Part shown: in pieces, positions 53,369 to 62,274 of the stretch | Numbering within the stretch: position 1 is the stretch's first letter | How the letters are laid out: each line of letters begins with the position of its first letter | DNA from: an uncultured Flavobacterium sp. | Lineage (GTDB): Bacteria > Bacteroidota > Bacteroidia > Flavobacteriales > Flavobacteriaceae | Length of the DNA: 64,000 nucleotides | Assembly: GCF_963422545.1 (NCBI RefSeq) | Contig: NZ_OY730260.1 | Span: 1-64,000 of the forward strand | Reading direction: 5' to 3' | Program-made: the position numbers and the translations under genes | Notes under the pieces: generated by a model | Seen by the model: the letters and a program-made list of their open reading frames with translations, nothing else | Database searches by the model: none | What the model was told of the DNA's origin: nothing

Positions 53369-54877
53369 ATGATTGATATATCTCAAAAAGAAGTTTGGTT
53401 TGTAGTAGGAAGCCAGGAATTATACGGTGAAGAAACATTAAGAAAAGTAGCAGAACATTCGCAGATAATTGCAAAAGGATTAGATGCATCATCTAGTATT
53501 CCGGTAAAAGTGGTTTACAAAGATGTGGTGAAATCTCCATCGCAAATTTTAGATGTTTGTTTGGCCGCAAATTCAGAGAAAAACTGTATCGGAATTATTG
53601 CCTGGATGCATACTTTTTCACCAGCAAAAATGTGGATTGGCGGTTTGAGCATTTTGAAAAAACCATTATGTCATTTACATACACAATATAATGCTGAAAT
53701 TCCGTGGGGAAGTATCGATATGGATTTCATGAACCTGAACCAATCGGCACACGGAGATCGTGAATTTGGTTTTATCATGTCAAGAATGCGCAAAAAGCGT
53801 AAAGTTGTTGTAGGACATTGGGAAGATGAAAGAGTTCAGAAAAAATTAGGAATCTGGTCAAGAGTCGTTTTAGGTTGGGATGAACTTCAAAACTTGAAAG
53901 TAGCTCGTATTGGAGATAATATGCGTGAAGTTGCCGTTACAGAAGGAGATAAAGTTGAAGCTCAAATTCGTTTTGGAGTTTGTGTAAACGGATACGATTC
54001 TTCTGATGTAACGAAACATATCGAAAAGGTAACAGACAAACAACTAGCTGATTTATTAGCGGTTTATGAGTCTTCTTATACTTTAACCAATTCTTTAAAA
54101 GAAGGCGGAGCACAAAGAAGTTCTTTAGCGGAAGCGGCAAAAATCGAATTGGGATTAAGAGCTTTTCTTGAAGAAGGAGGTTTTGGCGCTTTTACAGATA
54201 CATTTGAAAATCTAGGAGCCTGGAAACAATTACCGGGAATCGCAACACAAAGATTAATGGCAGATGGTTACGGTTTTGGAGGAGAAGGAGACTGGAAAAC
54301 GGCTGCAATGGTAAGAGCATTAAAAGTAATGAATATTGGTCTTGAGGGTGGAACTTCTTTTATGGAAGATTACACATACCACTTCACACCGCAAAAATCT
54401 TATGTTTTAGGATCACACATGCTAGAAATTTGCCCTTCTATCGCTGATGGGAAACCTTCTTGCGAAGTTCATCCTTTAGGAATTGGTGGAAAAGAAGATC
54501 CGGCTCGTTTAGTATTTAATTCACCTGCAGGAGATGCAATTAATGTTTCATTGGTAGATATGGGAACTCGTTTCCGTTTAATTGTAAACGAAGTTGAGGC
54601 GGTTAAACCAATGGCTGAATTGCCAAAATTACCAGTTGCGAGAGTTTTGTGGGATTGTAAACCAAATCTTGATATCGCAGCAACAGCCTGGATTTTAGCC
54701 GGTGGAGCGCACCATACCGTTTACAGTCAGTCATTGACAACAGAATACATGGAAGATTTCGCGGATATCGCCGGAATCGAATTATTGGTTATTGACGAAA
54801 AAACGACGGTAAGAGAGTTTAAAGATAAGATCAATGCTAACGAAGCATATTTCCATTTGTTTCAGCATGGACTATAA
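53369..54877 (+). CDS. araA: L-arabinose isomerase
   Basis: The 502-residue enzyme carries the arabinose isomerase motifs: VWFVVGSQELYGEE at the start, WMHTFSPAKMWI, EGGTSFMEDYTYHF and GGAHHTVYS, which hold the metal-binding Glu and His residues. It converts L-arabinose to L-ribulose for araB. An 81-bp gap follows araD. The order araB-araD-araA is typical of Bacteroidetes. Confidence 0.96.
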   Translation: MIDISQKEVWFVVGSQELYGEETLRKVAEHSQIIAKGLDASSSIPVKVVYKDVVKSPSQILDVCLAANSEKNCIGIIAWMHTFSPAKMWIGGLSILKKPLCHLHTQYNAEIPWGSIDMDFMNLNQSAHGDREFGFIMSRMRKKRKVVVGHWEDERVQKKLGIWSRVVLGWDELQNLKVARIGDNMREVAVTEGDKVEAQIRFGVCVNGYDSSDVTKHIEKVTDKQLADLLAVYESSYTLTNSLKEGGAQRSSLAEAAKIELGLRAFLEEGGFGAFTDTFENLGAWKQLPGIATQRLMADGYGFGGEGDWKTAAMVRALKVMNIGLEGGTSFMEDYTYHFTPQKSYVLGSHMLEICPSIADGKPSCEVHPLGIGGKEDPARLVFNSPAGDAINVSLVDMGTRFRLIVNEVEAVKPMAELPKLPVARVLWDCKPNLDIAATAWILAGGAHHTVYSQSLTTEYMEDFADIAGIELLVIDEKTTVREFKDKINANEAYFHLFQHGL

Positions 54878-54986
54878 TTAAGGTACAAAGGTTCAAAGAG
54901 GCAAAGGTCCAAAGGTTTTGTTTTGTCGCTTTTAATTTTTTTATATCTTACATTTCACATTTTACAATAATCAAAAATTATCATTT

Positions 54987-56171
54987 ATGAATGTATTAAA
55001 ACGTTGTTTTTTTGGAATCAGCCTAATGAGTTTGGTTACACTTTCAGTTCAATGCAAAAACGATAAAAAAATGAATGACACTACAGTTTCTTCAGATCAA
55101 AAAGCTAAGGTTACAATCGAAAAATCTTCTTACGGAACAACTTCTAAAGGAGAAAAAGTCGACAGTTATAAACTGAAAAACCAAAATGGGATGGAAGTCG
55201 ACATCATCACTTTTGGAGGAAGAATTACAGATTTGAAAGTGCCTAATAAAGAGGGAGTTTTTGAAAACGTGGTGACCGGATTTAATTCTTTGGCACAATA
55301 CGAAAAAGAGAACCCATTCTTTGGTGCTTTAATTGGAAGATTTGGAAACCGAATTGCGAAAGGGAAATTCACTTTAGACGGAAAAGACTATCAATTAGCA
55401 ATAAATAATGCACCAAATGCTTTGCACGGAGGACCACAAGGATATTTTAATGTTGTTTGGAAAGCAGATGAAGTTAAATCTGGTGAAACAGCTTCTTTAA
55501 AATTATCTTATTTAAGTAAAGATATGGAAGAAGGTTATCCTGGAAACTTAAAAGTTTTTGTGACTTATACTTTAACAAATGACAATCAATTAGAAGTTTT
55601 GTACGAAGCTGAAACTGATAAAAAGACGGTTGTTAATTTGACACAGCATACTTATTTCAATTTATCTGGAGATTTTACAAAAACAATTCTAGACCACGAA
55701 TTGACTTTAAATGCTGACAAAATTGTTCCGGTTGATGCGACTTTAATTCCAACAGGAAAACTAGAAGATGTTGCTAATACTCCTTTCGATTTCAGAACGC
55801 CAAAATTAATTGGAAAAGATATTGAAGCTAAAAACGAACAATTAGTAAGAGGAAAAGGTTACGATCACTGTTGGGTATTGAACAATCCTGAAAAAGGAAA
55901 AACAATCATTGCAAAAGTGTACCACGCACCAAGCGGAAGAATTTTGGAAATGACTACAGACGAACCTGGAATTCAGTTTTACTCAGGAAATTTCCTTGAT
56001 GGAACTTTACCAACGCGTGATGGAAAAACATACGCTCACAGAACCGGACTTTGTTTAGAAACAGAACATTATCCGGATTCTCCAAACCAGAAAAACTTCC
56101 CAACAACGGTTTTAAACCCGGGAGAAAAATACAAAACTAAAACTACCTTTAAATTCTCAGTAAAGAAATAG
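54987..56171 (+). CDS. Aldose 1-epimerase, lipoprotein form
   Basis: The 394-residue protein has a lipoprotein signal (LVTLSVQCKN, Cys23) and then a galactose-mutarotase fold: NALHGGPQGYFN, LTQHTYFNLSGD (catalytic His) and LETEHYPDSPNQ (catalytic Glu). Envelope location distinguishes it from the cytoplasmic galM at 37766. It would speed anomer exchange of sugar released by the arabinosidases before uptake. It closes the arabinose gene set and is followed by a terminator. Confidence 0.92.
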   Translation: MNVLKRCFFGISLMSLVTLSVQCKNDKKMNDTTVSSDQKAKVTIEKSSYGTTSKGEKVDSYKLKNQNGMEVDIITFGGRITDLKVPNKEGVFENVVTGFNSLAQYEKENPFFGALIGRFGNRIAKGKFTLDGKDYQLAINNAPNALHGGPQGYFNVVWKADEVKSGETASLKLSYLSKDMEEGYPGNLKVFVTYTLTNDNQLEVLYEAETDKKTVVNLTQHTYFNLSGDFTKTILDHELTLNADKIVPVDATLIPTGKLEDVANTPFDFRTPKLIGKDIEAKNEQLVRGKGYDHCWVLNNPEKGKTIIAKVYHAPSGRILEMTTDEPGIQFYSGNFLDGTLPTRDGKTYAHRTGLCLETEHYPDSPNQKNFPTTVLNPGEKYKTKTTFKFSVKK

Positions 56172-56208
56172 TTTTAGAATTTGTTTAGTAAATTAGTAAT
56201 TCTCTAAG

Positions 56209-56241
56209 AAACCTCGAAAGGAGTACTTTCGAGGTTTTTTT
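56209..56241 (+). terminator. Terminator of the arabinose operon
   Basis: AAACCTCGAAAG and CTTTCGAGGTTT pair perfectly over 12 bp with a 5-base loop, followed by a T-run. A closely related terminator recurs at 57262. Confidence 0.92.
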
Positions 56242-56344
56242 TATTTACAAATATTAAAACACATTGCTATTTATAAAGACTTCGTTAATTTGTTCAATTA
56301 TTTCTTACATTAGCGTAATAACTATTATAAAAAACGCTTTATTT

Positions 56345-57223
56345 ATGAAAAACCCAATTAAATTATTACTTCTGTTATTAACCTATTCCGTATGTACAAT
56401 AGGAAGCGCTCAGGTTCAGATGAATTTTAAATTTGACACGCCTTATGGTAAAAATACCGCTGTTGGAAAGTTTGCTGAACTCAATGGTGCTAAAATTTAC
56501 TATGAAGAATATGGAAAAGGTGAACCTTTGTTATTGATTCATGGAAACGGAGGAAGTATTGAATCAATGGGAAATCAAATTGATTATTTTAAAAGTAAAT
56601 ACAGAGTTATTGTTGCTGATAATAGAGGGCAAGGTAAATCAGAGTTGAAAACGGATTCTCTAACATATGTCCAAATTACAAAAGATACGGAAGCATTGGT
56701 TAATCACTTAAAACTAGATTCGATAAGTATTATTGGATGGAGTGATGGTGGAATTGTTGGCTTGCAAATGGGTATTTCAGGTAAGTCAAAAATAAAGAAA
56801 ATTGTGGCTATGGGGGCAAATTTAAGACCTGATTCTACAGCTATTAATTCGTGGGCTACAAAAGATGTTGAGAACTTGAAAAAAATGATCGCGTCAAAAA
56901 TTAAAGAGAAAGACACTAGTGAGAATTGGAATCTACAAAAACAACTTGCTGGACTTTTGGTAGATCAACCTAGTATTATAACTAAAGATTTATCAAAAAT
57001 TAAAGCAAAAGTGCTTATAATAGCAGGAGATAAAGACGTTATTAAAAATGAACATTCGGTAGAAATTTTCGAAAACATACCTAAGGCACAGTTATGTATT
57101 ATGCCTGGAGAAACCCATTTTGCACCGGCTTCAAATCCGGAAGTATTTAATGCATTAGCAAATAAGTTTTTATCAGAACCGTTTAAAAGACCAGATTCGG
57201 ATTGGACTAAATGGGGTAAATAA
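56345..57223 (+). CDS. Secreted alpha/beta hydrolase
   Basis: From the ATG at 56345 (MKNPIKLLLLLLTYSVCTIGSAQ) the 292-residue protein has a signal peptide and an alpha/beta hydrolase fold: LLLIHGNGGSIES (oxyanion loop), nucleophile Ser in GWSDGG, IIAGDKD (Asp) and MPGETHFAP (His). It resembles periplasmic esterases or lactonases with unassigned substrate. The preceding 27 open codons are not part of the gene. It lies between two near-identical terminators. Confidence 0.85.
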   Translation: MKNPIKLLLLLLTYSVCTIGSAQVQMNFKFDTPYGKNTAVGKFAELNGAKIYYEEYGKGEPLLLIHGNGGSIESMGNQIDYFKSKYRVIVADNRGQGKSELKTDSLTYVQITKDTEALVNHLKLDSISIIGWSDGGIVGLQMGISGKSKIKKIVAMGANLRPDSTAINSWATKDVENLKKMIASKIKEKDTSENWNLQKQLAGLLVDQPSIITKDLSKIKAKVLIIAGDKDVIKNEHSVEIFENIPKAQLCIMPGETHFAPASNPEVFNALANKFLSEPFKRPDSDWTKWGK

Positions 57224-57261
57224 AAGCAGGCTCAAAGTTTTATTAGTTTAGTAATTATCTA

Positions 57262-57297
57262 AAAACCTCGTAAGTTATGCTTGCGAGGTTTTTTTAT
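57262..57297 (+). terminator. Terminator after the alpha/beta hydrolase
   Basis: AAAACCTCGTAAG and CTTGCGAGGTTTT form a stem with one mismatch over a 5-base loop, followed by TTTTT. It resembles the one at 56209 in stem and preceding bases. Confidence 0.88.
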
Positions 57298-57351
57298 TTA
57301 ATTCTTTCTTTGTTACATTTGATAAATAGTGAGAAACTGAAAAACCTTAAT

Positions 57352-57987
57352 ATGAACAGAAAAATTAGTTACATTTTATTTTCGATTTTATTTCTTCAAA
57401 GTTGTCAAAATAAAGACAAAAGTAAATTAGAAAATAATGCTATTGTTAAAACTGAATCAGTAAATAAAGTATCAGATACCAATTCTGTCGAAAATAAAGC
57501 ACAAATAGATGTAGTCAAAAACTTCATGAAATGGTACATTAAAAATATAGACACATTGTATAAGTTTAATACAATTGAAGGTGGAATGCGTGGGGAAGAA
57601 AATGAAGAGGCAGAAAACTATTTTGTGAATTTCAATGAAGTTGAAAAATATATAACAGAATTGAAAAAAAGCGATTTTTTAACGGATAATTTTCTTAAAA
57701 ATGAAAGACAAATATTTGTTCAAGGAGATGAGTATTTTAAGAAAAATCCAGAAAATGACGGTCCGCCATACGGATTTGATTATGATCGTTTTTTTTATAC
57801 TCAGGAAACGTTTGAAGAAGATTTGCCAAATATTGATAAAGCTAAATATAACGTTATTCAAAAGGATGAGTTTAATTCAGAAGTTAGATTTTATCTGCCA
57901 AGATGTGGAATAAACTACAAATATTCCTTGAAAAAGATAAATACAAAATGGTTTATTGAAAAAATAGAATCAGAAGGTGGATTATAA
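57352..57987 (+). CDS. Hypothetical lipoprotein
   Basis: The preferred ATG at 57352 gives a 211-residue protein with a lipoprotein signal (ISYILFSILFLQSCQN). The mature part starts with a polar spacer and contains VVKNFMKWYIKNIDTLYKF and a cluster of FYTQE..., which resembles DUF3828-like lipoproteins by outline. I cannot assign a function. The extra 25 codons upstream overlap the terminator and are excluded. Confidence 0.7.
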   Translation: MNRKISYILFSILFLQSCQNKDKSKLENNAIVKTESVNKVSDTNSVENKAQIDVVKNFMKWYIKNIDTLYKFNTIEGGMRGEENEEAENYFVNFNEVEKYITELKKSDFLTDNFLKNERQIFVQGDEYFKKNPENDGPPYGFDYDRFFYTQETFEEDLPNIDKAKYNVIQKDEFNSEVRFYLPRCGINYKYSLKKINTKWFIEKIESEGGL

Positions 57988-58013
57988 TATATTCGTTAAA
58001 AATTAAGGCAATC

Positions 58014-58481
58014 ATGGCATTCAAACATCTATTTAAAGCAGAAGCAAATTGGACTTTAAATAAAAAACCAGCAGATTCAACAAAGAGGTTTTACAGTAAA
58101 ACTCATCAAATAAAAATTGAAGGAAAACCTGTTTTAGAAGTTTCGGCAGCAAAAGCTTTCAAGGGTAATCCCGAATTATACAATCCTGAAGATTTGCTGT
58201 TGAGCAGTTTGGTTTCCTGCCACATGATGTCTTATTTATATGTCTGCTCTCAAAACGGAATAGAAGTTCTCGAATATTCAGACAATGCCGAAGCAACACT
58301 CGAAGTTTCTCCAGATGGAAGCGGACGTTTTGTTAAGGTTAGATTATATCCGAAGGTAAAAATTTCAAATCCAGATCAAATTGAATTAGCTCTAGATTTA
58401 CATTTTAAAGCAAATCAATTGTGTTTTATTGCTAATTCGTGCAATTTTCCAGTTTTGCATGAGGCGAGTTGTGAAGTTTAA
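58014..58481 (+). CDS. OsmC-family peroxiredoxin-like protein
   Basis: The 155-residue protein has the OsmC fold signatures: NPEDLLLSSLVSCHMMSYLYVC and a second Cys segment CFIANSCNFPV near the end. The two conserved Cys (about 70 and 146) would reduce organic hydroperoxides. It begins 26 bp after the lipoprotein gene. Length is normal for the family. Confidence 0.88.
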   Translation: MAFKHLFKAEANWTLNKKPADSTKRFYSKTHQIKIEGKPVLEVSAAKAFKGNPELYNPEDLLLSSLVSCHMMSYLYVCSQNGIEVLEYSDNAEATLEVSPDGSGRFVKVRLYPKVKISNPDQIELALDLHFKANQLCFIANSCNFPVLHEASCEV

Positions 58482-58541
58482 ACTATATAAGTAAATGTAA
58501 TATTGCGCTAAGAGATTATCATTAATAAGATGTAAAAATTG

Positions 58542-58605
58542 CCACGGTTTCAACCGTTGGAGCACAATATATTTCACAATTATATCCCACAGTTTCAACC
58601 ATGGG
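58542..58605. repeat. Two REP-like hairpins in tandem
   Basis: CCACGGTTTCAACCGTTGG (58542-58560) and CCCACAGTTTCAACCATGGG (58586-58605) are two related imperfect palindromes, 25 bp apart, sharing the core GTTTCAACC. They lie in the 217-bp gap between the OsmC gene and the outer-membrane protein gene, with no gene between. Confidence 0.7.
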
Positions 58606-58698
58606 CTATAATTGAAATATTATAATTATAAAAAGGCAGCTGTTGATTTGCAGATCCATTCATTTGGTTATTTTTGCCCCAAAAATCAAAACCTTTTT

Positions 58699-59943
58699 AT
58701 GAAAAAAATAGTATTAATTACGTTATTCTTTTATTACACTTTTGCCAATGCACAAATCTCATTTGAAAAAGGATACTTTATTTCGAATGATGGGAAAAAA
58801 ATTGAATGTTATATTAAAAATTCAGATTGGATTAATACTCCAACAAATTTTAAGTATAAGATGCAGCTCAATGATTCAGAAATTAAAACTGAAAGCATAG
58901 AAACTGTACAAGAATTTAACATTGACAATGAATACAAATACAAAAGATTTAAAATAAAAGTCGATCATTCAAATGATGATTTAAAAGAATTACCAAGAGA
59001 CAGAAATCCAAATTGGAAAGAAGAAACAATATTTCTAAAAGTATTAATAGAAGGAGGTGCAATTTTGTATAGTTATACTGAGGGAAACACGAATAAATTC
59101 TTTTATTCGACAAAAACAATTCCTGCAGAGCAATTGGTACATGTTACCTATCTTAGAGAAGATGGAGAAAATACAAGTGAAAACAATCAATACAAAAAGC
59201 AGCTTTTAAATAATGTTAAATCTTCAAACATAACTGAAAAAGAAATTCAAAAAGTTACTTACAAAAAATCTGATCTTATTGATTATTTTATAAAATACAA
59301 TAACATCAACCCTGTTTCAAGTGAAATGAAAGAGGCGAAATCAAACAAAAAACTATTTTTTGTCAAAATAACACCAGGTGTAAGTATCGTTTCGTCATCT
59401 GCCAAAGACTATGGTGATTCAAAATTTAATTTTCAATTTGATAATAAATTGGTCTTTAAAATTGGCGCTGAAGCAGAATACATATTCCCTTTTAATAAAA
59501 ACAAATGGAGTCTCTTTGTTAACCCAACGTATCAAAAATACCAAAATGAAAAAAACTATACCGCGCCTAGTGGAAGTATTATAGAAAATCCGGAAATTCC
59601 TTATAATGTAAAAGTAAATTACAGTTCTGTACAATTACCAATTGGAGTAAGGCATTATATGTTTTTAAATCAAAACTCAAAAATTTTTATTGATGCTATT
59701 TATTCATTTGAGATAAACGGTAATACTAAAATAACGTATACTAATTTGACACCGGGAAGTACTAGTGTAGGAAGTCTTGAAAGTAGATCAGATACTAATT
59801 TAGCTTTTGGTTTGGGTTATAACTTCAAAAACAAATTCACAGTCGAAGCAAGGCTAAATACAAAAAAAGAATTAATGAATTATTCCAATTATTCTGCAAG
59901 ATACAACGCAATAGACTTTATATTTGGTTACACTATTTTTTAG
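58699..59943 (+). CDS. Secreted outer-membrane protein with C-terminal beta-barrel
   Basis: From the ATG at 58699 the 414-residue protein has a signal peptide (KKIVLITLFFYYTFANAQ), an N-terminal domain of about 190 residues (GYFISNDGKKIECYIKNSDW) and a C-terminal beta-rich half (KITPGVSIVSS, FKIGAEAEYIFPFNKNKWSLFVNPTYQKY, LPIGVRHYMFLN, FIFGYTIF) typical of an 8-strand porin-like barrel. The N-terminal domain resembles those of Bacteroidetes surface proteins of unknown function. Upstream codons from 58612 are not part of it. Confidence 0.8.
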   Translation: MKKIVLITLFFYYTFANAQISFEKGYFISNDGKKIECYIKNSDWINTPTNFKYKMQLNDSEIKTESIETVQEFNIDNEYKYKRFKIKVDHSNDDLKELPRDRNPNWKEETIFLKVLIEGGAILYSYTEGNTNKFFYSTKTIPAEQLVHVTYLREDGENTSENNQYKKQLLNNVKSSNITEKEIQKVTYKKSDLIDYFIKYNNINPVSSEMKEAKSNKKLFFVKITPGVSIVSSSAKDYGDSKFNFQFDNKLVFKIGAEAEYIFPFNKNKWSLFVNPTYQKYQNEKNYTAPSGSIIENPEIPYNVKVNYSSVQLPIGVRHYMFLNQNSKIFIDAIYSFEINGNTKITYTNLTPGSTSVGSLESRSDTNLAFGLGYNFKNKFTVEARLNTKKELMNYSNYSARYNAIDFIFGYTIF

Positions 59944-59969
59944 TCAAAAAAATAAACCAATTTGATTTT

Positions 59970-60010
59970 AAAGCAATTGAAGTAATTACTTCAGTTGCTT
60001 TTCTTTTTTT
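59970..60010 (+). terminator. Terminator after the outer-membrane protein gene
   Basis: AAAGCAATTGAAGT and ACTTCAGTTGCTTT pair with one mismatch around AATT, then CTTTTTTT follows. Confidence 0.85.
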
Positions 60011-60071
60011 ATATTAAAGATGTGCCAATATTTTTACTGTTTTGAAGATATCGGGAAATTCTAAAAACAAA

Positions 60072-60099
60072 AAAACCTCTTCATTGCTGAAGAGGTTTT
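60072..60099 (-). terminator. Terminator of the tRNA-Leu transcript
   Basis: AAAACCTCTTCA and TGAAGAGGTTTT pair perfectly around a 4-base loop. On the minus strand it is followed by T residues 3 bp past the tRNA's 3' end. Confidence 0.85.
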
Positions 60100-60102
60100 A
60101 CG

Positions 60103-60182
60103 TACCCGGAGCCGGAGTCGAACCGGCACGGTTTCCCACAGGTGTTTGAGACCAGCGCGTCTACCAATTCCGCCATCCGGGC
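60103..60182 (-). tRNA. tRNA-Leu (anticodon CAA)
   Basis: The minus strand reads GCCCGGATGGCGGAATTGGT at the start, an anticodon loop CUCAAAC (anticodon CAA, codon UUG), a variable region of about 11 bases (UGGGAAACCGU) and a T-arm GCCGGTTCGACTCCGGC. The 7-bp acceptor stem (first pair G-U) closes with A as discriminator, and CCA is not encoded. The anticodon stem has one U-U mismatch. Length is 80 bases. Confidence 0.93.
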
Positions 60183-60280
60183 TTAGCAGACGAAAAAATA
60201 ATCAAATAAATCAATTATTTTAACGCAATAGAATAAGTTAATTATGATGCCATAACTGTGCTTATTCCTTTAACACGGTG

Positions 60281-60288
60281 CAAATGTA
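60281..60288 (-). promoter_or_regulatory. -7 element for the tRNA-Leu transcript
   Basis: On the minus strand TACATTTG matches TAnnTTTG about 100 bp upstream of the tRNA. No clear -33 element accompanies it. Confidence 0.5.
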
Positions 60289-60332
60289 AAAAATAAAATT
60301 AAAAATTCTAATAAAAATACTTAATTTTTTCC

Positions 60333-60362
60333 TTTCAGTGTCCAATAAATTTTCTAAATTTG
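60333..60362 (+). promoter_or_regulatory. Promoter of prs
   Basis: TTTC at 60333-60336, an 18-bp spacer and TAAATTTG at 60355-60362 fit the Bacteroidetes consensus, leaving a leader of about 115 bases before the prs start codon. The tRNA and prs are divergent. Confidence 0.6.
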
Positions 60363-60484
60363 CACCTCGTTAAAACGAAGCACACACAACTAACTACACC
60401 CGAGGCATTTATACAGGTCTGGCTTTACGAAAATCATAAAGCCGAATTGTGCAGAGCGCAGCGGAGCAAAAACAACAAATTATA

Positions 60485-61426
60485 ATGTCGCACCTAGAAC
60501 CAGAAGCTAAAATTTTTGCTTGTTCACAAAGTGTTTATCTTGCAGAGAAAATTGCAGAACAATACGGAATTCCGTTAGGGAAAGTAACGATGTCAACGTA
60601 TAGTGATGGAGAATTTCAACCATCTTACGAAGAATCAATAAGAGGATTACGCGTTTTTATCGTGTGCTCAACTTTTCCAACTGCAGATAATTTGATGGAA
60701 TTGTTGCTAATGATTGATGCGGCAAAACGTGCATCAGCAAGACACATTACAGCTGTTATGCCTTATTTTGGTTGGGCAAGACAGGATAGAAAAGATAAAC
60801 CAAGGGTTCCGATTGGAGCAAAATTAGTAGCTAATTTATTAGATGCTGCCGGAGCGACAAGAGTAATGACAATGGATTTGCACGCAGATCAAATCCAAGG
60901 TTTTTTTGAAAAACCAGTAGATCATTTATTTGCATCTACAATCTTTTTACCATATGTAGAAAGTTTAAAATTAGAGAATCTAACAATTGCATCTCCGGAT
61001 ATGGGAGGTTCAAAAAGAGCATATGCTTACTCTAAGTTTCTGGAATCAGATGTAGTAATCTGTTACAAACAAAGAAAAGCAGCCAACGTTATCGACACTA
61101 TGGAACTAATAGGTGAAGTAAAAGGTCGTAACGTAATACTAGTAGACGACATGATCGATACGGGTGGTACATTAGCGAAAGCGGCAGATTTAATGATCGA
61201 AAAAGGAGCATTAAGCGTAAGAGCAATTTGTACACACGCAATTCTATCTGGTAATGCCTACGAAAAAATTGAAAACTCAAAATTAAGTGAGTTGATCGTT
61301 ACTGATTCTATTCCGTTAAAGAGAGAGTCAAAGAAAATTAGAGTAGTGAGTTGTGCGCCTCTTTTTGCTGAAGTTATGCACATGGTGCACCACAACAATT
61401 CCATTAGTGGAAAATTTATAATGTAA
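60485..61426 (+). CDS. prs: Ribose-phosphate pyrophosphokinase
   Basis: From the ATG at 60485 (MSHLEPEAKIFACSQS) the enzyme has 313 residues. It shows MDLHADQIQGFF (divalent-metal / PRPP synthase signature) and the PRPP loop VILVDDMIDTGGTL. It makes PRPP from ribose-5-phosphate and ATP for nucleotide, His and Trp synthesis. The 12-codon upstream extension is not conserved. It is followed by rplY after 119 bp. Confidence 0.96.
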   Translation: MSHLEPEAKIFACSQSVYLAEKIAEQYGIPLGKVTMSTYSDGEFQPSYEESIRGLRVFIVCSTFPTADNLMELLLMIDAAKRASARHITAVMPYFGWARQDRKDKPRVPIGAKLVANLLDAAGATRVMTMDLHADQIQGFFEKPVDHLFASTIFLPYVESLKLENLTIASPDMGGSKRAYAYSKFLESDVVICYKQRKAANVIDTMELIGEVKGRNVILVDDMIDTGGTLAKAADLMIEKGALSVRAICTHAILSGNAYEKIENSKLSELIVTDSIPLKRESKKIRVVSCAPLFAEVMHMVHHNNSISGKFIM

Positions 61427-61427
61427 A

Positions 61428-61495
61428 AAGCAATACGCTTTAGGCTTTAAGCCGTAAGCTATTTCACTTTACAAAAAGCCTGAAGCATATTGCTT
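61428..61495. repeat. Imperfect 20-bp inverted repeat between prs and rplY
   Basis: AAGCAATACGCTTTAGGCTT (61428-61447) and AAGCCTGAAGCATATTGCTT (61476-61495) pair with two mismatches. The stretch between has further AAGCTT / GCTTTA words. No T-run adjoins. Confidence 0.6.
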
Positions 61496-61545
61496 AAAGC
61501 TTAAAGCAAATTAGAATATTTATTAATAACTATATTTTTTTTACA

Positions 61546-62157
61546 ATGAAATCGATTACAATTAAAGGATCAGAAAGAGAAAGCGTGGGCAAAGTGTCAA
61601 CTAAAGCCTTACGTAATGCTGGAGCGGTTCCTTGCGTGTTATACGGAGGAAATCAGGCAGTACACTTCTCAGCAGACGCTGCAGCGTTCAAAAACTTGGT
61701 TTACACTCCAAATGCACACACAGTTGTGATTGAGCTTGGAAAAGGAAAATCATTTAATGCAATTTTGCAAGACATTCAGGTACACCCGGTATCTGACAAA
61801 ATTTTACACATTGACTTCTTTCAATTATTTGATGACAAAGAAATCACTATGGAAGTTCCAGTAAAAATCGTTGGTACATCTAAAGGTGTTCTTGCAGGTG
61901 GTGTTTTACGTTTAAACACACGTAAATTAAAAGTTAAAGCTTTACCTAAAGATCTTCCTGATTTTGTTGAAGCTGATATTACGCCACTTGAAATGGGTAA
62001 CAAATTATATGTTACTAAAGTTGGTTCTCCAGAATACAAAGTTATGCACCCGGACAACACAGTTGTTGCTCAAGTAAGAATCTCTCGTGCTGCTATGAAA
62101 GCTGCTCAAGAAGCTGCAAAAGCTGCAAAAGCTCCTGCAAAAGGAAAGAAAAAATAA
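61546..62157 (+). CDS. rplY: 50S ribosomal protein L25 (CTC-type)
   Basis: The 203-residue protein is the long CTC-type L25 with an N-terminal 5S rRNA-binding domain (ITIKGSERESVGKVSTKALRNAG, VPCVLYGG) and a C-terminal TL5 domain, ending in an Ala/Lys-rich tail (AAKAAKAPAKGKKK). It follows prs and precedes pth, an order common in many bacteria. A terminator follows. Confidence 0.95.
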   Translation: MKSITIKGSERESVGKVSTKALRNAGAVPCVLYGGNQAVHFSADAAAFKNLVYTPNAHTVVIELGKGKSFNAILQDIQVHPVSDKILHIDFFQLFDDKEITMEVPVKIVGTSKGVLAGGVLRLNTRKLKVKALPKDLPDFVEADITPLEMGNKLYVTKVGSPEYKVMHPDNTVVAQVRISRAAMKAAQEAAKAAKAPAKGKKK

Positions 62158-62175
62158 TTTTTTTCAAATCAATAC

Positions 62176-62210
62176 AAAAAGCATCAATCGAAAGATTGGT
62201 GCTTTTTTTT
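62176..62210 (+). terminator. Terminator after rplY
   Basis: AAAAGCATCAATC and GATTGGTGCTTTT pair around GAAA with one mismatch and lead into a long T-run. Confidence 0.92.
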
Positions 62211-62274
62211 TGAAAGGTCCTGAGTTGCTGAGGTACTAAGGTTCTAAGGTTTTTGAAATGCGGTTAATTAAAAT

